A DNA stretch of 64,000 nt from a bacterium (lineage in GTDB: Bacteria; BMS3Abin14). Each line of letters begins with the position of its first letter. Position 1 is the stretch's first letter. The position numbers and the translations under genes were made by a program. The stretch covers positions 186,001-250,000 of the forward strand of contig JARGFZ010000001.1 in NCBI GenBank assembly GCA_029210965.1, read 5' to 3'. This document shows, piece by piece, positions 1-9,644 of the stretch. The notes beneath the pieces are model-generated. The model was not told the DNA's origin. It made no database searches and saw nothing but the letters and a program-made list of their open reading frames with translations.

Positions 1-4
1 TTAG

Positions 5-1666
<1,662 letters not shown>

Positions 1667-1675
1667 TTGGATTAA

Positions 1676-1703
1676 ATCCAAGATCCAAAATCCAAGATCC
1701 AAA
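1676..1703. repeat. Heptamer array, unit ATCCAAR, 4 copies
   Basis: Four head-to-tail 7-nt units alternate G and A at the last position. The array sits directly between the groL stop codon and its terminator. It is one of many 7-nt arrays at gene boundaries in this window. Confidence 0.85.
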
Positions 1704-1708
1704 ATGAA

Positions 1709-1736
1709 GCCCGGAGTGAAAACTCCGGGCTTTTTT
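1709..1736 (+). terminator. Rho-independent terminator of groL
   Basis: A perfect 9-bp stem (GCCCGGAGT with ACTCCGGGC) closes a GAAA tetraloop and is followed by six T residues. It lies 43 nt after the groL stop and should end the groE transcript. Confidence 0.95.
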
Positions 1737-1749
1737 ACTTTCAATGCCC

Positions 1750-1777
1750 TTGAGAACCAGGGGAAACCTTATATTGT
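1750..1777 (+). promoter_or_regulatory. Possible sigma-70 promoter for the GT39-like gene
   Basis: TTGAGA and TATTGT are separated by 16 nt. This is the best sigma-70-like pair I see between groL and the next gene, which would leave a leader of about 220 nt. Weak support. Confidence 0.3.
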
Positions 1778-2007
1778 GTCAGGAACATTAATTTCATTTC
1801 ATCAGTCCTCCGGGGGGAAAACAGATTGATCAGATCAGAGTCCCGGATAAATGTTGTGGTTCATGGACACCACCTCCCTATCTGTGCTATTCATTTCAAC
1901 GGGCTCAGGAAAAAACCGAGGTTTGAAGGAAAACGGACCGACGCTGCCACCGGGAGAGGGATAGGGGCTCAACATGGCAACCGCAACTATTGACTGAGAC
2001 AGGGAAA

Positions 2008-3528
2008 ATGAATCAGAAAGATTCATTTTCGATCCAATACGGATGGCTTTATAAGGCCCTGGTACTGATCGTGGCGATACTGCTGTTGTTGCGATTCTAT
2101 CATCTTGACGCCGATTTTCCATCGGGTATCACTCGCTCTGGAGTACTGTACACCGACGAAGGATGGTATTCCAACGCCGCAGTTAACGATTATCAGTTTG
2201 GGAATTGGTATCTTCCCGGAGACTTCAATCCAGCTGTAAACATGCCTCTTGGCCAGATCCTGCACCGCTGGGCCTTTTCCTTTTTCGGCATTGGACTCAC
2301 CTCAGTGCGGGTCACTCCGGCGGTCCTTTTTATCCTGACGGTACTGTTGACGTCTCAGCTGGTGTTTTTCAGGTTCGGGACCCACGCGGCTGTTCTGACA
2401 GCGCTTCTCCTGGCTACAAACTTCCCGGGATTTGCCTATAGTCGGCTGGCTATCATTGATATGGAGGCGATGTTTTTTGTAGTTTCCGGATTTTTTGCAG
2501 CAGCAGGACCAGGCAAAAATTGGCGGTTGTTCCGAGTGGTACTCGCCTCGATTTTAATTGCGGCGGGAGTCCTGACAAAAACCACCATGATATTCGGTAT
2601 TCCATTGCTGGCCTACCTGGTCGCCATACAGGCTAAAAATCGGCGGGAACGAATTTTTCTCCTGGCTATCTTCGCCATTGTTCTGATGTTTATCGTGGGG
2701 GGTTACTTCCTGGCTGCGAAGACTTTTTTCCCTGAGGATTACGCCTATTTCAAGCGGCTTAATTTGGATGAACGTATTCACAAAGGAGTTGTCGATTGGT
2801 TGGGATCCATTCTTCAACTAATTGAAAGGATCAAAGCCCTTGGGATCGGCTTCGCCGTTTTCTGCCTGTTGACTTTCAGCCTAGCTCTGAGGATTTCCAA
2901 GAGGTATCGTGCGGATCCCGTAATCCGGGGCATGGTGGTTTACATCATCTTATATCTGGGTTTTCTCTCCATTTCACGACACCTTCCCCCACGTTACTTT
3001 TTACCGCTCCTGGTCCCCCTTTCCGCCCTTGGTGCGACAGCCAGTCTGGAACTGGGAGCAATGCTGCGCAGGATGCGGCTGCCGCATTCCAACATTCTGG
3101 CATCCATTCCCTTGTTGCTTTTGCTGTCACTCGCCATGACCGGAAGCGTAAAAATAGCGTCCTATTTGTCTCATTCGGACTTTTCTTTCAGGGGAATGGC
3201 TCAGGAAGTGGGCGAAATAATCGAGGTCCGGGAAGGAAAAGTACCGGGCGTCGTAGTTTTTGGACACATTGCGAACTCCGTAGCGCTTGAAATCGGAGTT
3301 CGCTCGGTTAACACCGTACTGGGTACTCTACCTTTGGATCGGAAACTGGGAAGATACCGACCCCGATACCTTTTACTGCACACGGACGATGAGGTTGTTA
3401 TGGACGCAGTGAAACTGGAGGGTGGGAGAGTTGAACGGCTGGCGTCGTGGGATGTGTTCGGTAATTACTATGGAAAAGGAAAACAGGTCCAACTCTTCCA
3501 GGTTTACTGGAAACAGAGGGACAACTAA
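2008..3528 (+). CDS. GT39-like membrane glycosyltransferase
   Basis: A polytopic inner-membrane protein of about 506 residues resembling the ArnT/PMT (GT39/GT83) class, which moves sugars from polyprenyl-phosphate carriers to acceptors on the outer face of the membrane. An N-terminal membrane helix (ALVLIVAILLLLRFYHL) is followed by a periplasmic loop with LYTDEGWYSNAA, which matches the acidic motif after the first helix that acts catalytically in this class. About ten further hydrophobic segments follow, then a soluble C-terminal part. The reading frame is open from a TTG at 1990, but the ATG at 2008 has AGGG upstream and is preferred. The gene stands alone and convergent to xseA. Acceptor and sugar are not predictable from the sequence. 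Confidence 0.75.
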   Translation: MNQKDSFSIQYGWLYKALVLIVAILLLLRFYHLDADFPSGITRSGVLYTDEGWYSNAAVNDYQFGNWYLPGDFNPAVNMPLGQILHRWAFSFFGIGLTSVRVTPAVLFILTVLLTSQLVFFRFGTHAAVLTALLLATNFPGFAYSRLAIIDMEAMFFVVSGFFAAAGPGKNWRLFRVVLASILIAAGVLTKTTMIFGIPLLAYLVAIQAKNRRERIFLLAIFAIVLMFIVGGYFLAAKTFFPEDYAYFKRLNLDERIHKGVVDWLGSILQLIERIKALGIGFAVFCLLTFSLALRISKRYRADPVIRGMVVYIILYLGFLSISRHLPPRYFLPLLVPLSALGATASLELGAMLRRMRLPHSNILASIPLLLLLSLAMTGSVKIASYLSHSDFSFRGMAQEVGEIIEVREGKVPGVVVFGHIANSVALEIGVRSVNTVLGTLPLDRKLGRYRPRYLLLHTDDEVVMDAVKLEGGRVERLASWDVFGNYYGKGKQVQLFQVYWKQRDN

Positions 3529-3643
3529 GGATATCCTTCCCTCTATCCGGAACCCAACCGGCATTATGGTCAAAACGCGAGGGTACGGTCCCCGTTGTCG
3601 CGGTCCAACCACGAAAGTCTGCCCGGCATGACATTGATTCGCA

Positions 3644-4849
3644 TTACCGGGTTTCCTTCCCCTTTCCCCCCCCCACTTTCACCCTTATCTTCCCGGCAGC
3701 TACTCGTAAATTCAGCGCCTCCCCCTCCCAAACCTGCTTAGGGTTCTTCACCACACTCCCATCTTCTTTCTGAACCACCGCGTATCCCCTATCCAGCACT
3801 GCCTGGGGTCCCAGGGAGTGAAGCAGTCCCGAAAGGTTTTTCAGGTGGGAGCGGAATCCGGTCAACCGTGCCCGGGTGTGGCTGACCAGTCTGAAGGAGA
3901 GGTCGTCCAGGCGCATCTTGCCCTGCTCCAGCAGATGGCGGGGGTGGGTCAAACGGGAACCGACGGCAGCGACCAGAGACTTTGCATCGCCAGTGGCGAT
4001 ACGCATGGCCGCCGCGAGCCTTGACGCCACATACTGGAGGCCTGCCATCAGCCCTTCCTTGCTCTCTGACACCATCTCGGCGGCAGCCGAAGGGGTCGGT
4101 GCCCGAAGGTCCGCCGCCAGGTCACACAGGGAGATGTCGATCTCGTGGCCAACAGCCGATACGATGGGAACAGGGCATTGGGCCACAGCACGAACTACAG
4201 TTTCCTCCGAAAAGGCCAGCAGGTCCTCAAAGGAACCCCCTCCCCTGCCGATGATGATAACCTCGGCCTCCCCGTTTTCAACAAGGGCCTCGAGGGCTGT
4301 TACTATGGAATCCGGGGCGTCCCTTCCCTGCACGAGGGCGGGGGAAAGAAGGACCCTGACAGGGGCATCCCGATCCCGAAGGACCTTGGTGATATCCCTG
4401 ATGGCGGCCCCTGTCGGGGAGGTGACCACCCCTATGCAGGCGGGAAAGGCCGGCAGGTCCTTTTTCCTGTCGGCATCGAACAACCCCTCGGCCTCCAGGC
4501 GCACCCGAAGCTGTTCAAGAGCCTGCATGATGGCACCCAGGCCTCTGGGCTCCATGTCATCTACAATGAGCTGATAATTTCCTCGTGCTTCGTAGACTGT
4601 CAGGCGTCCAAGAAGGAGAACGCTCATTCCATCCTCCGGCAGGAAGGGAAGGCGACCCGCTTCACGACGGAACATCACAGCCCTTATCTGGGAATTTTCA
4701 TCTTTGACAGTGAAATAGCAGTGACCGCTGGAGGCGGCACTGAAATCGGTGAGTTCCCCTTCTACCCACAGGGGTGGAAAAACGTTTTCAAGGGTACCCT
4801 TGATCTGGCGGGTGAGATCGGTAACGGTGAGGGGGGTGGTGCGGTCCAA
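3644..4849 (-). CDS. xseA: Exodeoxyribonuclease VII large subunit
   Basis: This is the catalytic large subunit of exonuclease VII, a bidirectional single-strand DNA exonuclease in the cytoplasm. The N-terminal OB-fold (about residues 5-100, with WVEGELTDF and GHCYFTVKDENSQI) is followed by the nuclease domain with GVVTSPTGAAIRDI, IIIGRGGGSFEDLLAF and SAVGHEIDISLCDLAADLRA, all hallmarks of XseA. The C-terminal region is a helical coiled segment ending in DRGYAVV. The length of 401 residues is normal. The start is a TTG with GGAG 6-7 nt upstream. It is last in the minus-strand row rny-ymdB-xseA. The small subunit gene xseB, often adjacent, is not seen here. Confidence 0.96.
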   Translation of the reverse strand: MDRTTPLTVTDLTRQIKGTLENVFPPLWVEGELTDFSAASSGHCYFTVKDENSQIRAVMFRREAGRLPFLPEDGMSVLLLGRLTVYEARGNYQLIVDDMEPRGLGAIMQALEQLRVRLEAEGLFDADRKKDLPAFPACIGVVTSPTGAAIRDITKVLRDRDAPVRVLLSPALVQGRDAPDSIVTALEALVENGEAEVIIIGRGGGSFEDLLAFSEETVVRAVAQCPVPIVSAVGHEIDISLCDLAADLRAPTPSAAAEMVSESKEGLMAGLQYVASRLAAAMRIATGDAKSLVAAVGSRLTHPRHLLEQGKMRLDDLSFRLVSHTRARLTGFRSHLKNLSGLLHSLGPQAVLDRGYAVVQKEDGSVVKNPKQVWEGEALNLRVAAGKIRVKVGGGKGKETR

Positions 4850-4943
4850 GGAGACTCCTGTCAGAAGGTCAATTCCGAATTGAGCATTCCTAATTTCGGA
4901 TTAAAAGACGTTAATTCTCAATCCTCAATGGGAAACCCATAAT

Positions 4944-4964
4944 TTAATTCCCTATGGGAATTAA
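4944..4964. repeat. Perfect hairpin across the ymdB stop codon
   Basis: A 9-bp palindrome (TTAATTCCC with GGGAATTAA) around a 3-nt loop includes the ymdB stop codon. There is no clear T tract, so termination is uncertain. It may instead protect the 3' end of the ymdB message. Confidence 0.45.
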
Positions 4965-5785
4965 GGTGAAACCGACCTGCCGAGAGAACGGGTGATCCGT
5001 TCGATGGAAACAGCTTTCCCTGTATCGGTATCGATCTCGATCAGGGCACCGCACAGGGTAGGGACTCCTCCGGCAAGATGGAACCTTGTAGGCATCTGGC
5101 TTAGAAACCGGTAACGCGCCGCCTTGAAATCGATCCCGATCACCGAGCCATCCTCGTTGCCTGTCATCCCCAGATCACTGATGTAAGCGGTGCCGTCAGT
5201 CATGATACGCTCGTCGGCTGTCTGAATGTGGGTGTGGGTCCCCAGAACAGCGCTCACCCGCCCGTCGAGGTAAAGACCAAGGGCACGTTTTTCAGAGGTG
5301 GCCTCTGCGTGAATATCAACCAATACACATCGCAGCTTCGGATTCAGACCAGAAAGAATTTCGTCAGCCTTTCTGAATGGGCAATCCAGGTTATCCATAA
5401 ATACACGTCCCGAAAGGTTCACAACGGTGATCGGAACCCCCCCCGGTGTTTTTACTGTTGTCAGGCCGACACCTGGCGCACCTTCAGGATAGTTCGCAGG
5501 CCTTAGAATCTTGACGGTGTCAGCAAGAAGCTCGCGGGCTTCCTTCTTGTCCCAGATATGGTTGCCCGTGGTGAGAACATGGACCCCGGCGGCAAAGAGA
5601 TCTTCCGTGGTATCGGCTGTAATACCAAACCCACCGGCAACGTTTTCAGCGTTGGCGACCACCAGATCGACATTGTATTTATCCACAAGTCCGTCGAGGA
5701 GGTCGCGGACCGCCACACGCCCCGGCTTTCCCACCACATCGCCGATAAACAGGATCCTGACTGTATCAGCGGATCGATTACTCAT
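4961..5785 (-). CDS. ymdB: YmdB-family metallophosphoesterase
   Basis: A cytosolic phosphodiesterase of the TIGR00282/YmdB family, which hydrolyses 2',3'-cyclic nucleotides and in Bacillus affects RNA turnover. At 274 residues it has the full length. The metal-binding motifs of the calcineurin-like fold are all present: GDVVGKPGR, NAENVAGGFG, TGNHIWDKKE, VDIHAEATSEK and GTHTHIQTADERI. It follows rny directly (28 nt apart). The rny-ymdB pairing is conserved across many phyla and fits a joint role in RNA metabolism. Confidence 0.95.
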   Translation of the reverse strand: MSNRSADTVRILFIGDVVGKPGRVAVRDLLDGLVDKYNVDLVVANAENVAGGFGITADTTEDLFAAGVHVLTTGNHIWDKKEARELLADTVKILRPANYPEGAPGVGLTTVKTPGGVPITVVNLSGRVFMDNLDCPFRKADEILSGLNPKLRCVLVDIHAEATSEKRALGLYLDGRVSAVLGTHTHIQTADERIMTDGTAYISDLGMTGNEDGSVIGIDFKAARYRFLSQMPTRFHLAGGVPTLCGALIEIDTDTGKAVSIERITRSLGRSVSP

Positions 5786-5790
5786 CGCTC

Positions 5791-5811
5791 CTGAATTCCG
5801 AATTCTGAATT
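5791..5811. repeat. Heptamer array, unit CTGAATT, 3 copies
   Basis: Three 7-nt units, the middle one CCGAATT, fill the short gap between the rny stop codon and the ymdB start codon. Confidence 0.6.
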
Positions 5812-5812
5812 A

Positions 5813-7375
5813 TTATTTTGCATAATCCACAGCCCGTGTCTCGCGAATAACGGTCACCTTTATCTGGCCCGGGTAGGCCAATTCCTTCTCAATGCTCTGG
5901 GCGATCTGTTTGGCTACCACGACTGCCTGGTCATCATTGATCTCCTCGGACTCTACCATTATCCGAATCTCACGACCTGCCTGTATAGCATAACTTTTTT
6001 CAACACCTTTGAAACCGTTGGCAATACGCTCGAGATCTTCGAGACGCTTTATGTAGGTTTCGAGCATCTCGCGCCTGGCCCCCGGGCGTGCCGCTGACAG
6101 AGCATCGGCTGCCTGGACCAGCACAGCTTCGATGGAACCAGCCTTTACCTCATCGTGATGGGAAGCGATGGCGTTAACCAACTTCTGGGACTCGCCGTAT
6201 TTCTTGGCAAGTTCAGCACCGATGAGGGCGTGAGATCCTTCTACCTCATGGTCCACTGCTTTGCCGACGTCATGCAAAAAACCAACCCTCTTGGCATCCT
6301 TGACGTTCAACCCCAATTCTCCCGCTATGCTGCCGCAAAGGAATGCGACCTCGATAGAGTGGTGAAGGACGTTCTGGGCGTAACTGGTCCGGTACTTGAG
6401 TTTTCCCATAAGCCTTATGAGTTCCGGGTGAATGCCGTGGACGCCAATATCAAAGGCGGCCTTTTCCCCTTCTTCCTTGATCGCCGTTTCCATCTCCCTG
6501 GAAACCTTCTTGACGACCTCCTCGATACGCGCGGGGTGTATCCTCCCATCCGAAATCAACCGCTCAAGGGCGATCCTCGCTATCTCCCGGCGAATGGGGT
6601 CGAACACAGACAGAACCACTGCTTCAGGCGTATCGTCAACGATGAGATCTACGCCGGTAGCACTTTCAAAGGAACGGATATTCCTCCCTTCCCTCCCGAT
6701 GATCCTGCCTTTCATCTCATCGCTGGGCAGATTGACTACCGTAACCGCCTTCTCCGCGATGTAATCACCTGCGTAGCGCTGGATGGAAAAGCTGATGATC
6801 TCTTTAGCCTTTTTGTCAGCGGTTTCCCTTGCCTCTTCTTCAAGACGCTTGATCATCTTGGCTGAATCGATCCTCGCCTCTTCCAGCATCATGAATTTAA
6901 GTTCTTCCTTGGCCTCATGGGCGGTCATCTCGGAAATCTCCTCGAGCTTGACACGTTGTTGTTCAATTGTTGTCTGAAGTTCCTTTTCCTTCTCGGAGAT
7001 TGCTCTTTGCTGTCCCGCAACAGATTTTTCCCTGTTGGTGAGATCCTGCTCCTTTTTGTCTAAAAGCTCAAACTTGCGGTCAAGGTTCTCATCCCTCTGT
7101 TGCACCCTTTTTTCAAGTTTTTGCAGCTCCTCGCGATCTCGTTTGGTCTCCTCATCGAACTTGGACCGGGCCTGAAAGAGGAACTCCTTGGCCTTTATTT
7201 CTGCTTCTTTGAGAAGGTGGTCCGCCTGTCTCTGGGCAGTGTTGACGGCATTGAGCGCCTCTCGGTGTTTGCCTTTGTCGGAAACTGCCTGAAGAACGAT
7301 GCGGACGACGAAACCGATTGCAATACCCGCTATAAATATGGCGAGCCAGATGATAATGTTACTGTCAAGAACCAT
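5813..7375 (-). CDS. rny: Ribonuclease Y
   Basis: A membrane-anchored endoribonuclease that starts mRNA decay. Domain order is an N-terminal membrane helix ([18 protein letters not shown]), a long charged coiled coil (about residues 30-200), a KH domain with [19 protein letters not shown], an HD domain with [21 protein letters not shown], and the conserved C-terminal region ending near [13 protein letters not shown]. The frame is open further upstream, but the ATG at 7375 has GGAGGG about 8 nt away and gives MVLDSNIII, placing the membrane helix at the very N-terminus as in the family. It overlaps the end of ygfA by 11 nt, so the two are probably co-transcribed. Confidence 0.97.
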   Translation of the reverse strand: MVLDSNIIIWLAIFIAGIAIGFVVRIVLQAVSDKGKHREALNAVNTAQRQADHLLKEAEIKAKEFLFQARSKFDEETKRDREELQKLEKRVQQRDENLDRKFELLDKKEQDLTNREKSVAGQQRAISEKEKELQTTIEQQRVKLEEISEMTAHEAKEELKFMMLEEARIDSAKMIKRLEEEARETADKKAKEIISFSIQRYAGDYIAEKAVTVVNLPSDEMKGRIIGREGRNIRSFESATGVDLIVDDTPEAVVLSVFDPIRREIARIALERLISDGRIHPARIEEVVKKVSREMETAIKEEGEKAAFDIGVHGIHPELIRLMGKLKYRTSYAQNVLHHSIEVAFLCGSIAGELGLNVKDAKRVGFLHDVGKAVDHEVEGSHALIGAELAKKYGESQKLVNAIASHHDEVKAGSIEAVLVQAADALSAARPGARREMLETYIKRLEDLERIANGFKGVEKSYAIQAGREIRIMVESEEINDDQAVVVAKQIAQSIEKELAYPGQIKVTVIRETRAVDYAK

Positions 7376-7994
7376 AGCCCTTGCCCTCCTGTTTATGGTC
7401 AACCCCCCGAACCTGAATCGAACCGGGCGTCACAACCTCGTGGACCGGAATGTCATGGGTCTCCGATGGCACATGGGTGACAACCTGGAAATCGTAGGCC
7501 AGGCCGGTAAAGGTGGCTGTGGAAGATGCGTGCAAAAGTAAACGATCAAAATATCCTCCGCCCATTCCGAGACGGTTACCTTCACTGTCGAAGGCTATTC
7601 CAGGCACCAGAAATAGCTCCAACTCCTCAATAGGAAAGGTCCTGTCATCTGAAACCATCGGCTGAGGTACGACTCTATCCTTCCGGACAAGTTCATCTGT
7701 GCTTTCAATGGTTACAACCCTGAGACCCGAACCTTGTTTCCAGGCCTCCCAATCGGGGACTGCAACCGTGACACCATCAGCCAGGAGACCCTGCATTAAA
7801 GCTTCCGTGGAAATCTCCTTTCCGGTATTGGCATAAACACAGACCGTCCCGATTTCCGACGCCAAAACGCGGGAACGGATAAAATGGGATATAGTCTCGC
7901 CGGCCTCCCGGACCTTTTCAGGGGTCAGGCTCTGCCTGAGGGCGCGGACTCTTTCCCTGATAAGCTGTTTTTCTTCTGAAATCGAATAGGACAA
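7365..7994 (-). CDS. ygfA: 5-formyltetrahydrofolate cyclo-ligase
   Basis: This cytosolic enzyme converts 5-formyl-THF to 5,10-methenyl-THF with ATP, rescuing folate from a dead-end form. It is 209 residues long, with the family signature [11 protein letters not shown] near residue 145, the [15 protein letters not shown] run before it and [10 protein letters not shown] near the C-terminus. The likely start is a TTG at 7994. No ATG occurs in the first 65 residues. Its Shine-Dalgarno GGTGAGG falls inside the 3' arm of the terminator hairpin of the upstream RNA gene, so translation may depend on that hairpin opening. The order zapA - small RNA - ygfA is the classic 6S RNA neighbourhood of proteobacteria. 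Confidence 0.95.
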   Translation of the reverse strand: MSYSISEEKQLIRERVRALRQSLTPEKVREAGETISHFIRSRVLASEIGTVCVYANTGKEISTEALMQGLLADGVTVAVPDWEAWKQGSGLRVVTIESTDELVRKDRVVPQPMVSDDRTFPIEELELFLVPGIAFDSEGNRLGMGGGYFDRLLLHASSTATFTGLAYDFQVVTHVPSETHDIPVHEVVTPGSIQVRGVDHKQEGKGYGS

Positions 7995-8043
7995 AAAAAC
8001 CTCACCAGTGAGCGACCGCTTTATGCGGTCTTACCGGCGAGGT
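7993..8043 (-). terminator. Two-tier terminator hairpin upstream of ygfA
   Basis: Read on the minus strand, an 11-bp outer stem (8033-8043 with 7999-8009; one G-T pair) encloses a 6-bp inner hairpin GACCGC/GCGGTC, followed by seven T. This ends the putative 6S RNA. The T run also contains the ygfA TTG start, so readthrough or reinitiation must feed ygfA. Confidence 0.85.
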
Positions 8044-8045
8044 CC

Positions 8046-8222
8046 GCGAAAGGATCAGTCCCTAACTTGAAGGAACCCTCATGACCTCATGAACACCCCG
8101 GCACTGTTTAAGGCCCGGGAGATGAGAAACTTGAGGTGGTTGTAACTGTGTTCCTTTGTATCTGGCAGGGCTAACACTACAACCCATCGTACCATTTACG
8201 GAGATCCTCAGTTGAAAACTTC
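8046..8222 (-). ncRNA. ssrS: Putative 6S RNA
   Basis: 6S RNA binds RNA polymerase holoenzyme by mimicking an open promoter. The call rests on position (between zapA and ygfA on the same strand) and on architecture. Read on the minus strand, AGCCCT pairs with AGGGACT, AAGGAAC with GTTCCTT, then comes a wide asymmetric bubble, CTCAT with ATGAG, and CCCGG with CCGGG near the tip. This gives one long imperfect hairpin of about 180 nt. The 3' side resembles the GGGTTCAAGGG region of enterobacterial 6S. A TATATATAAC stretch at 8225-8234 could be the -10 region. Ends are approximate, and an Rfam covariance search would decide. Confidence 0.55.
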
Positions 8223-8288
8223 AAGTTATATATAGAACTGAACTTTAGCAGACCTCATGGGCCGGTCCAGATTGCTTCTTATGTTAAT

Positions 8289-8412
8289 GACCTCGTAAAA
8301 AGTCTCTCAGCATCCTTTTACGAGGCGGGGGATGGCTTCCCTCCCCCGCCAAGCGGAGTGAATCCGCTTGGTACCACCCCCACCCCAGGATGAACGCTAA
8401 ACATTCATCCTG
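8289..8412 (+). repeat. Multi-hairpin dispersed element, copy 1
   Basis: Successive hairpins are CCTCGTAAAA.../TTTTACGAGG, CGGGGGA.../TCCCCCG, CCAAGCGGA/TCCGCTTGG, a C-rich spacer, and AGGATGAA/TTCATCCT. A second copy lies inverted at 24983-25107 with paired base changes in the third and fourth stems. A worn third copy is at 36531-36606. Confidence 0.8.
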
Positions 8413-8690
8413 CTTGCTGGATGAAAGACGGTTTCAGCAAGATTAAGAACCCCCGCCAATGCCGTGGTCAAGTTCAGCAATTGAACCTGCACAACCAGGT
8501 GGGCCTCCCGCGTGACGCTTCAGGCTTTTCGCTTGACGCGAACATGCTCACCACGCCCTCAGCAAGAGTCCCGTATTTCGAGTGTTGGCTCAAAAGTAAC
8601 AGGCCTCCACGAACAGAGCAGGGGTTACTGAACAGTCTAGCAGGAAGAGACTGCCTCAGCAAGAGGCTTAGTTCACAGTAAACAGTTCAC
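8400..8690 (-). ncRNA. Second structured RNA candidate, type unknown
   Basis: A gene-free stretch of about 290 nt between zapA and the 6S candidate can fold on the minus strand: GTTCAG with CTGAAC, TTGAGCC with GGTTCAA, GCGTG with CACGC, and a TTCGC(GTCAA)GCGAA tip preceded by GGTGAGCATG, a string also present in enterobacterial 6S. Two small hairpins (GCCTC/GAGGC and AGTCT/AGACT) precede it, and the loop word TTGCTGA recurs. It may be the true 6S RNA, a separate small RNA, or leader structure. No rho-independent terminator of its own is seen. Confidence 0.35.
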
Positions 8691-8698
8691 GGTTCACA
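8671..8698. repeat. Heptamer array, unit GTTCACA, 4 copies
   Basis: Four 7-nt units (GTTCACA, GTAAACA, GTTCACG, GTTCACA) lie between zapA and the RNA region. Confidence 0.75.
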
Positions 8699-8741
8699 GA
8701 AAAATCGGACCCGGCCCTATGAAAAAAACCTTAAAAGCCGG

Positions 8742-8766
8742 AAACACTGTATGCAGTGTTTTTGTG
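8742..8766. terminator. Hairpin with short T tract downstream of zapA
   Basis: AAACACTG pairs with CAGTGTTT around TATG, with a run of Ts on the plus-strand side. On the minus strand, the direction of zapA, the T run follows only after some 13 nt, so the direction of any termination is unclear. Confidence 0.35.
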
Positions 8767-8793
8767 ACTCCATGTTTTTGGTGTCCGGATATA

Positions 8794-8828
8794 GTTAACT
8801 GTGTACTGTCAACTGTAGACTGTTAACT
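8794..8828. repeat. Heptamer array, unit GTNNACT, 5 copies
   Basis: Five 7-nt units (GTTAACT, GTGTACT, GTCAACT, GTAGACT, GTTAACT) end 8 nt from the zapA stop codon. Each unit keeps GT--ACT and varies in the middle. Confidence 0.85.
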
Positions 8829-8835
8829 TCCCTCT

Positions 8836-9117
8836 TCAGGACGCCTCCTGATCCAGCGTCTCCTCGATCACGTGAGTCAGCTTCTTCATGCGTGCCTTGA
8901 GCTCCTCGGATTCCTCAAGCATGGTCATAAGCTCATCCGCGATATTAAGTGAAGCCAGGATCGCAATGCGTGATGTTGAGACCGTATCAGTAACCTGTGC
9001 GATCTCACGCATTTTACGGTCAACGAACTCCGCTACGCGACAAACATAATCCGGATCTTTGTCACCGCGTACGGTGTAGACCTTCCCGAATATTTCGACG
9101 TCTACCCTGCCAGACAT
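8836..9117 (-). CDS. zapA: Cell division protein ZapA
   Basis: A small cytosolic protein that crosslinks FtsZ filaments at the division ring. At 93 residues it has the expected size. The N-terminal head (VDVEIFGKVYTVRGDKDPDY) matches the ZapA/ZapA-like domain (VXIXGXXYXIRG...EY), and the C-terminal part is a coiled coil (ADELMTMLEESEELKARMKKL). The ATG is preceded by GGGAGGAAC. It follows a small coiled-coil gene on the same strand, with the putative 6S RNA and ygfA downstream, the standard neighbourhood of zapA. Confidence 0.93.
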   Translation of the reverse strand: MSGRVDVEIFGKVYTVRGDKDPDYVCRVAEFVDRKMREIAQVTDTVSTSRIAILASLNIADELMTMLEESEELKARMKKLTHVIEETLDQEAS

Positions 9118-9166
9118 GTTCCTCCCTGCAATTAAGGTTGCTCCTATTCTGTTATCCCGAAACTTC

Positions 9167-9376
9167 CTATAGGGATTTAAGCCTCTTTATTGCGCGCCGG
9201 ATAAGCTCCGCTGCTTCTTCATTTATCTGATCAGGTCGGTTGATAGCCCCACCTTTGATAGTCTGTCCGACAGACGCTTCCATGGTCTTTAAAGGGTCAA
9301 CGCCAGGTGCATTGCCCCTGGCGTTTTTCACCAGCTGGCTGACAGCCCTTTCAAGATCATCAAGCGCCCTAAGCAT
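9167..9376 (-). CDS. Small coiled-coil protein upstream of zapA
   Basis: A 69-residue charged protein with helical ends (MLRALDDLERAVSQLVKNAR and EAAELIRRAIKRLKSL) and a glycine-containing middle. The ATG has GGAG 6-7 nt upstream and follows a convincing promoter. Many proteobacteria keep a small coiled-coil gene, often labelled ZapB-like, at this position before zapA. The sequence itself is too short and divergent to prove that role. It is probably co-transcribed with zapA (49 nt apart). Confidence 0.7.
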   Translation of the reverse strand: MLRALDDLERAVSQLVKNARGNAPGVDPLKTMEASVGQTIKGGAINRPDQINEEAAELIRRAIKRLKSL

Positions 9377-9400
9377 AAACTCTCCTTATTTTGATGAATA

Positions 9401-9429
9401 AAATAAGTTATTTCAACGACTTCTGTCAA
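9401..9429 (-). promoter_or_regulatory. Sigma-70 promoter for the zapA row
   Basis: On the minus strand a consensus -35 TTGACA (9424-9429) is followed after 17 nt by TTATTT (9401-9406). It sits 25-50 nt before the start codon of the coiled-coil gene. Confidence 0.55.
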
Positions 9430-9434
9430 GTATG

Positions 9435-9468
9435 TTAAAGCAGGACCTCAGGGAGAGTCCTGCTTTAA
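9435..9468. terminator. 12-bp hairpin after the SPOR gene
   Basis: TTAAAGCAGGAC pairs perfectly with GTCCTGCTTTAA around a 10-nt loop. There is no good T tract on either side. It separates the argS/SPOR operon from the zapA promoter and may act as a boundary. Confidence 0.5.
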
Positions 9469-9489
9469 GTGTAGAGTGTAGGGTGTAGA
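9469..9489. repeat. Heptamer array, unit GTGTAGA, 3 copies
   Basis: Three 7-nt units abut the 12-bp hairpin. Their reverse complement forms the array at 9617-9644, so the two frame the intergenic gap. Confidence 0.75.
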
Positions 9490-9616
9490 GTTATGGCTAT
9501 TTTAATCAGAGGACACAGCTTATGGCGAGTTTAATGTGACAGGTGGTAATTCTGGAGATATAAAGATTCGAAGTGAACTAAAATATGAGTGCGAGTATAA
9601 AATAGAGGACTTTCCC

Positions 9617-9644
9617 TCTACACTTTACACTCTACACACTACAC
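9617..9644. repeat. Heptamer array, unit CTCTACA, 4 copies
   Basis: Four 7-nt units (CTCTACA, CTTTACA, CTCTACA, CACTACA) run up to the stop codon of the SPOR-domain gene. They are the inverted form of the array at 9469-9489. Confidence 0.8.

Noticed and set aside
3876-4574. Long plus-strand frame opposite xseA
   Set aside because: It mirrors the highly conserved XseA frame, has Ser/Arg/Pro-rich shadow composition and no ribosome binding site.
8400-8690. tmRNA, RNase P RNA or SRP RNA
   Set aside because: None of their signatures is present (no tRNA-like CCA end with an Ala-type acceptor, no GAGGAAAGTCC of RNase P, no GGAAG/GCAGCC SRP loop).
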